Of a stretch of 64,000 bases of DNA, positions 12,101-24,633 are shown piece by piece. The DNA lies in the NCBI GenBank assembly GCA_023213395.1, contig CM041465.1, positions 181,419,741-181,483,740 of the forward strand, read 5' to 3'. The DNA comes from Cycas panzhihuaensis (Eukaryota; Cycadophyta). The translations under genes were made by a program, and so were the position numbers. A model generated the notes under the pieces. That model was given only the letters and a program-made list of their open reading frames with translations, searched no databases and was not told where the DNA came from. Position 1 is the stretch's first letter. Every line of letters starts with the position of its first letter.

Positions 12101-13340
12101 GGATGTAATTCATTCCAAAGGTATAAATTGATGATAAATCGATCTTAGACTTGTTACAACCCAACATTGCCCAAAATACCCCTACAGTAAAAATAATGTT
12201 CTTCGAACAGAGAAAACCTAAGTGGATTCAACTTAAAGTAAGAAGAATTAACAAAAGAGATCAACATTGTAGAAATAACATGCTTACAAATTGAAATATA
12301 TGTTAGAATTAAAAAAAATCCCATTTAATGAACCATGGGCTATGATGCCCTTTTAGAAATACAATAGAATCAAAGCAATGACCAGTAAGTAAACAATAGA
12401 AATGGCACAAATATAATTGCATAATGATTTACAAAAAATAATCTTGTATTAGATCATAAATGAGTACAATGGATCACAATATATCCTCCTTACATCAATG
12501 CATTAATTCAATTATTACACACTAAATCCCCTTAATGAGAGTAAGACCACTTCTCATATTAGTGTAAGCTAAGAAAAAAAATTCATAATAAAGAAACATT
12601 AAGGTACAATTGTATAAGAAGAAAACATCAAGGTAAAACTCATGCATGCTCTTGCATGGTAGAAGAGAAATAGAAAAACATACTTCTTTAGGGAACCTAC
12701 CTAATGTAATTCATCAGTTAATATGAGTAAGAATTAGATATTATTTTTAACACCTACTCATAATATACAATTCATTATGCCTCATATATAAGAGATTTTT
12801 TATCTTCTCAAGACTTAATGCCTTAGTGAGAATATCAACAAGTTAAACCTTAGTAGGATAATAGACCAACTTAATTATCCTACACTGCACCTACTTTTAG
12901 ACAAAGTGATTTGGACCAAGTTAGATAAGAAATATTTGTACCATACCTAACTACTTTGTGTTGGCTATTATCACCTAAAATAATGGATTTGTTGTAGCTA
13001 CCTTTGAGTTCACTAAGCCATTCTTCATGAATAACACTAAACAAAAAAACTTTCTTATCATCTATAGGTAAAACAATATATTTCTTGGCTTTCTTCTTAT
13101 CTGCTTTAGTTACCTTTGCGTAATTTTTTCTCTTCTACGACTTCATCTTATAGTGACTACTGAAGGTCCCTATGTGGTGATCTTCATGATGCTCTTCATT
13201 TTGTGTTTATGGGCTACTCATGAGGTCCCATGGATGTGGTGGCATTGTCTCCTTTTCTCTGTTGCTTCTAGTCATGGCAGTATGATTCCTTCTCTTTTTC
13301 TTCTCTCTAGCATGCTCTTTACAACAAAATTTGTGATAAT
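12100..13340 (-). pseudogene. Minus-strand copia relic (gag, protease start and pol end)
   Basis: Read on the minus strand, 13150 to 12900 gives a protease-like stretch (HEEWLSELKGSYNKSIILGD, then NSQHKVVRYG). This is followed almost directly by the last residues of copia pol around 12870-12785 (VYYPTK, DILTKALSLEK). Most of pol is therefore deleted. Upstream, near 13270-13340, a cysteine-rich gag piece is just visible. Stops and shifts break it throughout. The same relic, cut short, is at 59900-60245. Confidence 0.55.
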
Positions 13341-14480
13341 CCTATATTGAGGTTATGGGTCATTTTGATAATCATGTTATATTCAAAAACTTCTTTAAAT
13401 GAATACTGTATGGTTGCCTATTACTATTGGCTACTGTTAAAGAAGTTGATGTTGGTAACCCCATGCCATTGATCCTCGAGGTATCACTTTCTTCCTCTCT
13501 TTTTTTTTTTGGGTTAAACCCATACGTATGGAGATGTAAAATGTGGGACAAGTGCAACATTAGGAATGGAATATAAGTTGTATATATTCTTTGGAACCTT
13601 CATAGAAGCCATAACATGAAATCTTTAAAACTTCCAAGTTCGCATGTCAAGCTTTTAGTGGGCAATGTAAATACGAGCATCAAAATCTTGTAAAAGAGCT
13701 AGTTTTTTCCTTTCAGTTGAATAAAAAATCTGGATGATGCATAAGTGTTTGATATTTTCTTCTATAAAATAGACCTGATAGGGACTTATAATGACTATAA
13801 CAATGCATAATATGATAGAGAACTATGCCTTCAAGTAGGCATTAAGAAAAGAAATTTTTTATATATTTTTAATTCCCTTTTGATAAAAGATATGCTACCT
13901 CTGTAGGGTGATCAGGCTTGTAAGAGTAGTTGATCTTGTCTATTTTTTGAAAGAAAATAGTTACTCCAAAAAATATTTTATGACCTTAGATAAAGAACTT
14001 TCATGCTTGGAAAAGGATACCCATATACACTTAATAATGGTCATTAATTTTTTTTTTTTTTAACTACATAAAAAAGATTTATCATTTTTTATCATTTTTT
14101 ACTTCCTTTTACAGCTTTAAACAAGTTCAACAATAACTTAAAAGAATTCATTTAGTAACTTTCAAACTTCTTCAAAATAGGCTTCAAATAACCTTTTTAA
14201 TAGCTCTAAATAATCTTTAAATAGCCTTTGATAACATTAAAGCAACCCCTTAAAAAGACTTAAAACAATGATAAAATAAGCCCTAAATACTTTAGAAAAT
14301 AGTAATGGTAACAACCCCTTAAAATATGCATAAAATATAGCCAAAATTAGCTTCAAACATTTTGAAAAAAACTGACTACAAATAGGTCATTAATTAGGCA
14401 CAAAATCAAGTTCCTAAAACAACTTCAAATATATCTAAAAAATAAATAAAATATGCTCTAAACTATTGTCTTTAAGGATT
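13341..14480. other. AT-rich stretch without a gene
   Basis: Contains homopolymer T runs (about 13499 and 14047) and many short 'aaaca/cttaaa' words. No domain-bearing frame was seen on either strand. Confidence 0.5.
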
Positions 14481-14501
14481 GAACCTTAGGTTTTGATACC
14501 A

Positions 14502-14821
14502 TATTAGAAAATAAATTTGGTATAAATAATAATAGATGAATATGATGAGCAAATGGTTAAAAAGTTAAGCATAAAGAGATGAAGCATTTACATGTTAACA
14601 CAATGAAAAAGAAGAATAACCAAACTTCAAATTAGAAAGAAGGATGATGTACATACTTATAATACAATTCACTATTTATGTGAACCCTCATTGGTCAACT
14701 TGTTATGGGCTGATACATATTTTTTTGTAGCACACAGTCCAAGCAGACCTCAAATATAAAATATAAATAAATCTAGAGAGAGTGTGAATAGGGATAATTA
14801 TGTAATTGGGTATTACAACCA
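14502..14821 (-). mobile_element. Copia-type 5' LTR on minus strand with primer site
   Basis: On the minus strand the 320-bp stretch begins tggttgtaataccc and ends ttctaata. It is followed at 14501-14489 by tggtatcaaaacc, an initiator-Met-like primer binding site. No matching second LTR was found by eye, so the partner is lost or too diverged. Confidence 0.45.
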
Positions 14822-15690
14822 ATATGAGTGAACTAATCCTAACTTTTCTGTAGCTCTCCATGCTTTCTTATTTAGAAAGGCCTCTCTATGTTGTTTTCCA
14901 AGTATGCAAGGTTTACACAAATAATTTTGATTGTTTATCATAGAAAAACCATGTACCATTTTAAACTTATACATCAATTGGAGATTGATGTAGTTCAGAT
15001 GGCCCATTCGTTCATGCCATAATTTTTATTTTGGAGAGATATAATTAGGAACACTCTCTACATATAAGAGTGTCCTTGTAGTTTATACAAATTATTCTCG
15101 CCAAGTCTCTTAGGTATAACATTATTTTATTTGTCTTAAACTATGCACAATCTCACCAACTGAAATAAGATTAATTTTTAGATTTTGTATTTACAAATAT
15201 TATCTAAGTGTTGTTCTCTATTCATAATGATGATTGATAATTTTCCAACTCTTGTGGCCTCTAAGTTGGTGTTGTTCCTAATGGTGACCTTTTAATTCAC
15301 TTTCCACATCTAAAAAAGCCATTCTGACCTTCTAGTCACGTGTCATTATGAACTAAAATCAATGACCCAAACATCCCATTCATCAGAATCTATTTTATAT
15401 GCTACAATAGACAATCATTTTCAAATCTTAATAAGTGTGTTCTTTGTTGCATATGTAACATGATTGCATTGCTCAAACAATCCTTGTTGTCATTGTTGCC
15501 ACCTTGTTAGGGTGGATTTTGTAATTGTTGTAAATGCTATTATCATTCCCAACAGTCCTTTTCAATATGCCCTAACTTCCCACACTAATAATAGTTTGTT
15601 TTATATTGTCCCTTAAGGTTTATATATTTCCAAACAATATAATTCTTAGTACCTATTAGTTTTCTAGTGGTTGTACCTATTATACCACTT
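14822..15690 (-). pseudogene. Copia gag zinc knuckle, protease and pre-integrase relic
   Basis: The minus strand from about 15600 gives a zinc knuckle YYYCGKLGHIEKDC, then a broken protease region. From 15007 an open frame reads MGHLNYINLQLMYKFKMVHG, then CKPCILGKQHREAF, then LGLVHS. That is the GAG_pre-integrase domain of Ty1/copia polyproteins. The order gag, protease, integrase is the copia order. Downstream it runs into the LTR at 14821 instead of the integrase core, so it is truncated. Confidence 0.8.
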
Positions 15691-15699
15691 CTAGTATCC

Positions 15700-18600
15700 A
15701 TTTTAAGTAAAAAACAAATAAAAAAAAACTAGAAAGTAGATAAACAAATGTGGAAATAATTAAAAAAAGTTGTGAAAATCTTCAATTTATACACAGGTAG
15801 CTGGTATGAGTGAATTTGCCACTTCATTCTACTCATGGATAACCAGAATCTCATAAAAAATATAAAATTTTACTTTTTCATTAAAAAATTGTATAGAAAA
15901 ACATGTGACCACTTCTAGATCATAGATCTTAAAAGATCAAGCACTATGATGTATTTAATTTCCCAAAATAGATTGTAGATTTTTTAGAAATGACCATGGT
16001 ACCTAAATGACCATGTGATTAGGGGCTAGCAAGTAGGGGGCTTAGTTGCAAACCTTAAAATTAAACCCAATATAATTTAATATGATTCAAATATTAGAAA
16101 GAACAAAATATTTTTAATCCAAGGTTTATAAGGAATATTACCTATAAAATATTCTCCAAAGTGGCATGGATAACATATGAACTCCTCAAAAAAATCTATT
16201 TTTTCAATGTTCTACAGTCATACTATCTAAAAGTCTCTCTGTTAGTGCATTGCTAATATCAATCATCAGTTTGATAGGTCATTATCACTAGTTTTGTAGA
16301 AAGAGTTATGATTGGGCATGTAAAAACATTCATCTTCCTCCTTCCTTATTTGGGTAACATTTTCCTTTGTATACAACCTTCAATTCTTCTCTATTGTCTA
16401 AGATTTTATAGTAGCCTTCAAAGTTGTGATTTACCTATGTTTTCTTAGATATTCCCTATGTAGGCATATATATGATCTCTTTATGTGCATGACTCATGAA
16501 TGAGCATATCAATCTTTGTTTTCTCTATTATATAGTTAAGCCATCAATGGCTTCTTTGTCTTGCATGCCCATGGCATCTCCCTCCTAAAAAAAACTGAGA
16601 GGCATTTTTGTTTGTGTTTACAACCTTCAAATGGTCATCTCACTATATATAGACATCTTATGAGATTATGTATATGGCCCTCAAATGGATGTTTCAATTA
16701 GTATGGATTTTCTCATAATCTTTATTGGTTTGCATGATGGCATTTACTTTTTGGCATCTCCTTCATTATTCATATAATGATTCAATGGTGTCTATGCAGG
16801 TGAATGGCATTTCCTCCTTTAATGACAATCGACAATGTGCTACACAACCCTCAGATGAGTGTCAATTTAGCGCTATAAGCCATGGTTGTTACTATGTACT
16901 AATATTGATTGAAATTAATCAATGTAAGAAAAATTGATGCATAAAGTTGCCTAGTTGTCCCTTATTCATTGTGTAGGTCACTACCCATTAATACATAGAA
17001 ATGAAGGCGGAAAGAAAAATCTTTCAATTTTAGAAAGCTTAAAAGCTTTATATTATGCAACTTAGAATATTCTCTTGACTATTTAAGTTTTAATAAACAT
17101 TTTCTTCTAATGTTTATAAAACAACAATTTTTAATGTCTCTTCTTATCATTGCTTAACATAGTTTTTAATGACATCTTTTAGCACATTTCATTGCCATTA
17201 ATTTTTTAACATAGGTCCTCTTTCAAAAATGGCCCTTCAACAAAGTCCACAACAACTTGACAAGGTTTGTCAACATGAGGTATACTTATAACCAAAGGTT
17301 ATTTAGCATCACAATGGGCCATCACCTTTATAATTTCAGTGCCCAATACTCCATAGAAGGTTCATTGTTTCTAACAACACATTACCTTTTTAATAACAAC
17401 TTAAAAGAAATTTTTTGCTTGTTTGCATGTGTGTCTACATGTCAATCTGTTTGCATGTAGGTATCCTTTACCATGTATATATCTTTTAAGGTGCATCGAT
17501 GTGTGTCATTTTACCTAATCAAAAGGTGCTCATTAAATGAGTTGTGTTGTTGTAACAGAGTGTACATTCAAGTTTGTATGTAAGTGTTAAATAACCTACA
17601 AATCAAACCCTTACAACATGCATTTAAATCTATCTAAAAAATTAAATATCTCACCCTAATAAATAGAGTTTATAATATGTAATAAAAAATAATCTATCAA
17701 CACATCAAACCAAGTATAATAATCAATAATTGCAACTAATATTGCATCTCAAATCAACTGTGATACCACATATTACAATAAGGCATACAATGAAGATCAA
17801 AATTGGATGGACTAAGCTATCAAACATTGAAAATTAATTTCAAAACATTTGATAAAATTTCACTCCAATGAATATCTCTTATTACAATACCATTATCCTA
17901 ACCCTTACTCTTCTCTTACTATTACAATTTTTATAATGTATTGTACATATCTAAATATAACGTTAAAACAGAATATTAGTGTTGCCTAAATGATACATGT
18001 GAGGTGAGAGTTGTAACCCCTATTAACTCATCACTTATATACATTAAAAAAATCTAAACCTAATATAATACAAATATTAAGGGGAGGCTCATAGCCCAAA
18101 GTTATGAGCCAAAAATAAGCATTAATGTTCAATAACAACATATAATTTAGTTTACACTATTTGTTTAGAGAAGGAAGAAATAAAAAGAAGCTAGCATAGG
18201 TACGATGGGACAAATTATGAGTAAATCATGATCGTTTAAGGGAGATATTGATCAAATTTAAGTCGTTTGATGGTGAGTTCAAAACAACACTCAAAGCTAT
18301 TATGTGGCAATAACACATGTAATACCTAGGTCCCACAATGGTAATAAAGGATGATGTGTATGTGTTAATGGCATAACGTGGAAAACAAATGAAAACCATT
18401 AAGAGAATATTTAGGGGGAATTGAAAATAGTGACATTCTAAGAAGAGAAAGCCACACCTACATAGAGGACTACTAAATTTTCAAGTTGATAAATTCTAAA
18501 ATATGATGATGCTATCAAGGACTATATGTATAAATGAATTTTGGGATCAAGTTAAATAGGTTACCAGAATTTAATAGGAATAGTAGAGAGAGGGAAAAGA

Positions 18601-19904
18601 AGAAGAAAGAATAATAAGAGGAGAGTATAGAAGGAGGAAGTAGATGAATGCTATCTATAATCATGACATTAATTCTCTTAAAAAAAATTTCTTTGCAATA
18701 TTAACATTCTTTATAATTTGAAAATGCATTTGGAAATATCCTTGTTAGCAATGTCATGTATGAATTGTCTTCACCTCATAATTGTCCATTAGACTTTATT
18801 TTCTTTATTTTTATTCCATCTTTATCAGTGTTTCACATGTAACATCTGCATTAGATACTCCACACTCTTTACCCCACTTCAAGAAGAAGATAAATGAAAT
18901 AATATCCATCCAAGATGTGAATACTAATACATGTTGATGCTCTTATGGTTTACACAGTCTTGTTGTGTTCATAGATGATAATGGGAATTTCACATATGAG
19001 GCTCATAAACAATAATTATTTTGATCAAATTTCACATTGTTTTTATTTTATTATGGTAGAATTAATTTTCTTAACATACCATACAATGTTATGGACAACA
19101 TTATTTGATTGTTCTATCAATTACACTTTGTAACGTTCTGTAGTCCCTTGATTTTTATTTCATACAATGCTAATAGGATTTATTAGTTGCTTGATATAAT
19201 TATTCTAATTTATTTGTCAATATCTATATAATTTTCTACAACATGGAGTTGCATGGGTAACTAGCTACTTTACTCATTTTTCATAAGAGGCATCCCTAAT
19301 ATGAGGTTTATTAACCATGATATTCTAATTCATATGTACTCTTACTTTCCTATATGGCTATTGAAAATCTCTATTATGTTTTACAAGAGCTTCATAGCCA
19401 AACTCTATTCATTCATCGCATTTTCATCTATTGGTTTAACGATTAACCTTTGTTTAACCTCTTGACTTAAAATCAAAGAAAATTTGTAACTTTTCATTTG
19501 AAATCAATATTTATGTATTATTTTAACAGGTATATCACTTTATATGTACATTTCATCTTTAATTAACTAAAATAAACCTATCAATCCCTCTTATTATTAG
19601 ACCTTCTTGTTACTAGCATACTCTTAAGAGATGTCCTTCACATATTACATTATGATACAAAAAATTATCCCAACACCTTCAATTCCTACTACTATAATAT
19701 CATCATTATTGTTCATAGTATTTCATAAAATAGATTGTCATGCATGCTTCAAAATAGATATTTGTAGTGTTGTATAAGCTAGCCAAAGCAATATACTAAT
19801 TATAGAATCCACCACAAACCAAAACACTCCTCAATTCACAACTTGAAAGTTCTCTTACTTGTTCTCCATAATCCACATAGTTCCTACTAGCACATTTAGA
19901 GAGT
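15700..19904. other. AT-rich intergenic DNA, nothing recognised
   Basis: Several frames of 60-70 codons occur (for example 16725-16937 and 17257-17460 on the plus strand), but none has a domain, codon bias or splice context that suggests a gene. It is probably old transposon debris. Confidence 0.5.
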
Positions 19905-20215
19905 TATGATCTAACAATTGAGTTTAGTGTATTATGATCCCATAATCAAGTTCAATACATATTAGTCTCAGAGTTAGGTTTAGTGCATTATGATCTCATA
20001 ATCAAGATCAGTTTATTTTGATTTCATAATTAGGTTTAATGCATTTAAATCTCATAGTTAGATTCAATATAGTTTTATCTTATGATCAAGTTCAACATAT
20101 TTTAATCACATAATTAGGTTAGGTTTAGTATATTATAATCTTACATTAATGTTTCGTATATTCTGATTTCATAGTTAGGCTCAACAATCAGGTTCAATGT
20201 AGTTTGATCTTAGGA
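19905..20215 (+). repeat. Degenerate tandem repeat, period about 37-38 bp
   Basis: About eight imperfect copies of a unit built on 'catta(t)gatctcataatcaggttcaat'. Recurrent words are ttatgatc, cataatcaag and ttaggtttagt. Copies differ by many point changes, so the array is old. Confidence 0.65.
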
Positions 20216-21465
20216 TTATACCCTAGTAAAATGTACAACAAACCAAATAGTTAAACATATGGTGTTCTTAGACTCTTAAGGGACTAAACAATTGAGCATA
20301 TGCTATATTATTCCTCTTGTGTGGATCATGCATACTTATTATATATATAAAAGCCTCACACTATGATTCAAACTAATTAAGCCCTATTTATAATGCCAAC
20401 GATGCACCCCAAGCATATTACTATTTAATAATTAGATAACAATACACATTATTCATCCAACAATCTTTGTCATTCATTAATAGTTAATTAACAATCTATA
20501 TTGATCATATACTTACAGACTTAAAACTTGCTCTAATTTTCATAAATTAAGTATTTTCTCATATCTTAAACACTAAATCATCAATCTTTCATACATCACT
20601 AGTATACATCCATGGTAAATAGTTACCACAATAACTCTTAATGATGGTTTTCATTATTGAATTTGATTTGATAATTTGTACCCTGCCATCTCATTTTGAA
20701 ATAAGTGCACACATTAGACTTCTTCACTCTTTTGTTTTACAGATTAAAATTGTGGTTGGTTAAATATGAAAAAGAGTATAAAAGGCTATATAGGTATTAT
20801 TTAGTATAAGTTGTGTGCAGATGAACTCTTTTACTAATGTTATTTATTATTATTTTCAAATATATAATATAAATATCCAAAACAATATAAAAAGATTAAG
20901 AAATAAATATCTTTGAAATGAAAAAATTGCAATGCAAAATTCTCTTGGAATTGCTTCTTTATTGTGTTATTGTCAACCATTGTTGCATTGGAGACTCTAA
21001 CAATAGATTTATAAGGGACTTGTACAAGCTTAAACTTATAGTTTATCTATCTATTTATCTATATAGATATATAGACTACAAAAAATGCGTAGAAAGAGGG
21101 AGAAAGAAATAATTATTACCTCATTATGCATGCCAAATATATGCATAAAAGAAAACAAAAAACAAGGGCATCCCTATTATTGATATGTTAGGTACATAAT
21201 TCAACATATGAGAAGACCCAAACTTGAGCTTTAATAGTGCTAAAGCACTACCAACAATTCACCAAACTCTCACCATCCAAACCCCACTCTTGATTGCGCC
21301 CTTAATGCATAATAACATTTGATATATATCCTAAATAATTAGTTGAGCATTCCTAACTCATTTACATGGGTCCATATGTGTGTCATCAAATTACAAGCTA
21401 TTACTAACCAAAGTTGCAATAAATTGTTATATTCCTAATAGTCTAGTCTTTGTTAGTAATGACTT
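20216..21465. other. AT-rich intergenic DNA, nothing recognised
   Basis: Short tata/tatc runs near 21040-21075. No supported gene. Confidence 0.5.
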
Positions 21466-21469
21466 GTTC

Positions 21470-21760
21470 CTAGTTCTTAGATGTTCCACAATCTGTAGTA
21501 ATCCTATGCTTCTTATAGTCAACATTGATTCTAAACTTTCTGTAGTTTGCATTAATCTCAGGCTCTCCATGATATATATTAAACGTAAACTTTCAATAGA
21601 CTACATTGATCTTTAGGGTTCCATAGTTTGCATTAATCCTAGGTTCTCCATAGCCTATGTTGATCTTGAACTTTCCATAACTTGCATTGATCCTTAGTCT
21701 TCCATTGTTTGCATTGATCTTAAACTTTCCATAGTCTATACTAATCATGAACTCTCTTTG
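21470..21760 (+). repeat. Second degenerate tandem repeat, period about 36-38 bp
   Basis: Imperfect units of the type 'tttgcattgatcttaaactttccatagt' recur about eight times. The unit differs from that at 19905-20215 but has a similar period. Confidence 0.65.
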
Positions 21761-21858
21761 CTCTACACAACTCCTAATTGATATCTATTATTCCTACTAT
21801 TTACTTGACTAATCTAATCCTGAAACTGCTTAGTTTAATTAGGTTATTATTTGTTATC

Positions 21859-22158
21859 GTGTGGATAGGCATTAACACCCTCAACAAACTTCACCGAGGA
21901 GAATTACTCCAATTCATGTAATGAGAGTAAATAGGAAAAATAAATAAATAAATCTATTTATTTATTTGGTGCCAAGGTTTTTGGCACCCCGTGTTACTCC
22001 AATTCCTTCCCCATAAAGCGCAAACCAAAACATTTGATATACATTTCTCCACACAATAGCAACAATGGGCATTACAGCGTGTGCATTGTAAATAGATGAC
22101 ATTTCCAATGATCACAACCCAAAATTTGAATGCAATTATAAGGTCTACCTATCGACAC
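21859..22158. mobile_element. Possible small TIR element, copy 1
   Basis: The stretch begins gtgtggataggca and ends tacctatcgacac, which are near-perfect inverted terminal repeats. It is 300 bp long and non-coding. Inside is an inverted (aaat)n arm pair near 21940-21970 and a ggtgcc/ggcacc pair. A second stretch with the same ends and similar length is at 22931-23238. No clear target duplication was found, so this is a candidate only. Confidence 0.35.
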
Positions 22159-22930
22159 CCCCAGACTGTAAAAGTCCGCTCTAGGAATTACAGACAATAC
22201 TACATCCCACTGGTTAAAAGTGCAACCTGACCCACACTCATTACCATCAAGTTATCAATAGTTTCTCATAGAAAATCCATTACATGAGATAATAACTTTC
22301 ATAAATTTGATTGATAGGCCATAACCTTGTTTACATAATTATGTAATGACAAAGTTGAGAACCCTATTTTGGACTAAAATCAAATAGATCACTGTTAGTT
22401 GAATAACACATATATGGTATATGCATAAATGCATATATCTTAAAATTGAAAAATAATAAGAGTAAAATGTTTGACAAAGTGGTGAAGAGTAGTCACTTTC
22501 ACAAAGTTGCAAATGACTTATATCTCATAGGAGACTTTATAAGCTACAATCAGACAAGATTTATGTGTGAACAAGTGTATGCGTAGCTTTATGAAACAAA
22601 CTCTATACTACTAATTAATTTTATTTATTTGATGAGCTTCCTTACATTGCAAGTAAGGAAAAAGTAATATCACGCCTTGCAATGATATATGCCATTGTAT
22701 AATTTTATATGTAATAATTCCTTACACTTACCATAAATGCACTATTATTTATAGTTAAAAATTAGTCAATTTAACGTCTCCACATTGGTTAGGCCTACCA
22801 TAAAATCCTATTAGCAATAGTTAAAAAGAATCAATTTTATCTTCCCACAACTATGTAAAAACTAACTAGGCTTTTAGCCTGCAAAGGATTAATATATAGA
22901 GAAGAATTTCAATGAGTCTTTTCCCTTATT
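22159..22930. other. AT-rich DNA between the two TIR candidates
   Basis: No coding potential seen on either strand. Confidence 0.5.
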
Positions 22931-23238
22931 GTGTTGATAGGCACTTCTAGGTGTCTTTGGTCGTGACTCTTTACTCTGTCCCATTAGGGGGAGTAAATAG
23001 AAAAAAAAAACAAAACAAAAAAATAGAAAATAATAATTGTAACAACGATTCCTCATTTTTCGCTATCACCACCACTGTTTAACATATGAGTAGATTCCAC
23101 CAAGTAGTCACTTCCTCCTCCTCTACCTCATATATATGCTATTGCTATCGTCATTATCGTTGCCATTACTACCTCTACTAGAACTTGCATTTCTTTTCAA
23201 ACACAAAACTCTATGTGTTTAAGGGTGCCTATCGACAC
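22931..23238. mobile_element. Possible small TIR element, copy 2
   Basis: Begins gtgttgataggca and ends tgcctatcgacac, inverted ends with one mismatch in 13. It is 308 bp long. Like copy 1 it carries gagtaaatag followed by an A-rich run about 60 bp from its left end. The middle differs strongly from copy 1. Confidence 0.35.
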
Positions 23239-23312
23239 TTCCATATTGTTATACAATCTACACTAGTTAATCCGTAGTTCAAGTGATATGATTCTACCTT
23301 TTTATACATGAA

Positions 23313-23508
23313 GGTAATTATTCTATAGGTTAGACATTGGGGCATGTTAGTAAGTACTACTTTCTGACATAAAGAATGTTTTAGGTTTAACCCCTAGGGG
23401 GTTTATAGGGGTGAAGGGAATGAAAGGGTGACAAACTTCAACAAAGCGATAACTGATTCCTTCCTCAAGGCTCTACATCTTAAAAAAAAAAAGGTAATTA
23501 TTCTATAG
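23313..23508 (+). mobile_element. SINE with perfect 16-bp target duplication
   Basis: The 16-mer ggtaattattctatag occurs at 23313-23328 and again at 23493-23508. Between them lie about 164 bp ending in a run of 11 to 13 A. Position 23384-23394 reads ggtttaacccc, one mismatch from a tRNA B box (GGTTCRANYCC), with an A-box-like region some 35-40 bp upstream. Long duplication, A tail and internal promoter boxes together fit a tRNA-derived SINE moved by LINE machinery. The family is not recognised. Confidence 0.75.
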
Positions 23509-24633
23509 TTTAATCAAATTCTACTTTTAATACTTATTTAATTGTTGAAAATAAAGCCACGAATTATATAATAAAATGTGGAAAACAACTTCTATTTGAT
23601 AATGTTGAGACACCTATACTTGCTTACAAATTGATAATTACCCCGTAATTGTCTTAAAAATGTTGATTGAAAATTTGCAATTTGTGATTTGTTGGAAAAA
23701 TAAGCCAATGTTACTTGTACTTACATACATCATCTTCTTTTGTCAATTTATATACCAAATTCTACAAACACCCTTTTATGAAATGTAACAAAAATATTGG
23801 GTAAATACCAATTTGCAATTACTAGGGAAATTATTTTATGGTTTGCATTTGACATATAAAACAACATTTAAATGACAATGTGGACATTAAATTCCAACCC
23901 TACACCCAACTATAATTATTGAAACTAAGATGACAATGTTAAAGTGCATTGAATTTGTTCTCATAAACAATTCATTAATGGTGAAGGATTTTGAGATTGT
24001 TATCATTCTAAACACTCTTAACTTCAATTGAGAATTAGGTTTTTTCCTCTAACATATTCGTTAACTAAATTTTCCCCTGTCGTCACCTCTCTTCAATAAA
24101 TTCAATACACCCACAAATACACATATACATACACATGTTAAAATGATGTTTAATCTACATGATAAGTGGATTAATGGTTTTGTTTCTAGAAATTACACTT
24201 ATAAGTTATCTATTCAATTTGTTGTAACTATTTGTTAAAATCTCATTTATGCACACCTACATACACGTGGTAAGTTTCAATGTTTCTCGGTATTTTTCAT
24301 TTGTGAAGGTTGTACTTATATGTACATATTCATATGAATAAAAATAAAGAAATAAAAACATGATTTAAATTTCTACACAATAATTTTCTAACTACACATA
24401 ATCACCCAAAACATGGATAATACAGCTTGTGTGCTAATAAAAACCAAACGACCTCTCTGAATCCCCACCATGCTTCTTGCGGTTATGCATTTTCGTTCGT
24501 GCTTCATAGAGGAGGAGTAAGCATCGAATTGAGTAGGATGAGATAAAATGACCTTAACAAAAGGGTACCTGCAACAAGAACACTATTGTGGATATACGGG
24601 TCTGCCCTAACTTTTGGGGACGAGGGGATGGTT
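23509..24633. other. AT-rich DNA downstream of the host gene
   Basis: No gene is seen. It contains the 3' flank of the minus-strand gene. No clear AATAAA on the minus strand could be fixed within 300 bp of the stop. Confidence 0.5.

Larger units (their letters stand above)
1..13095 (+). repeat. Composite repeat, copy A (interrupted at 564-7016)
   Basis: With the inserted gypsy element removed, about 6.6 kb of this stretch aligns in order and in the same orientation with copy B (27722-60245, itself interrupted three times). Anchors include 123-560 against 28033-28187 plus 36719-36970, 7022-12100 against 36975-42089, and 11621-13095 against 58790-60245. By eye the copies are roughly 94-95% identical. 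The unit contains copia-type LTRs and an RNase H relic, so it is a composite of old copia-like material that was copied or duplicated as a block. Both outer boundaries are uncertain: copy A begins before the window, and the right end of copy B is cut by another insertion. Confidence 0.85.
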
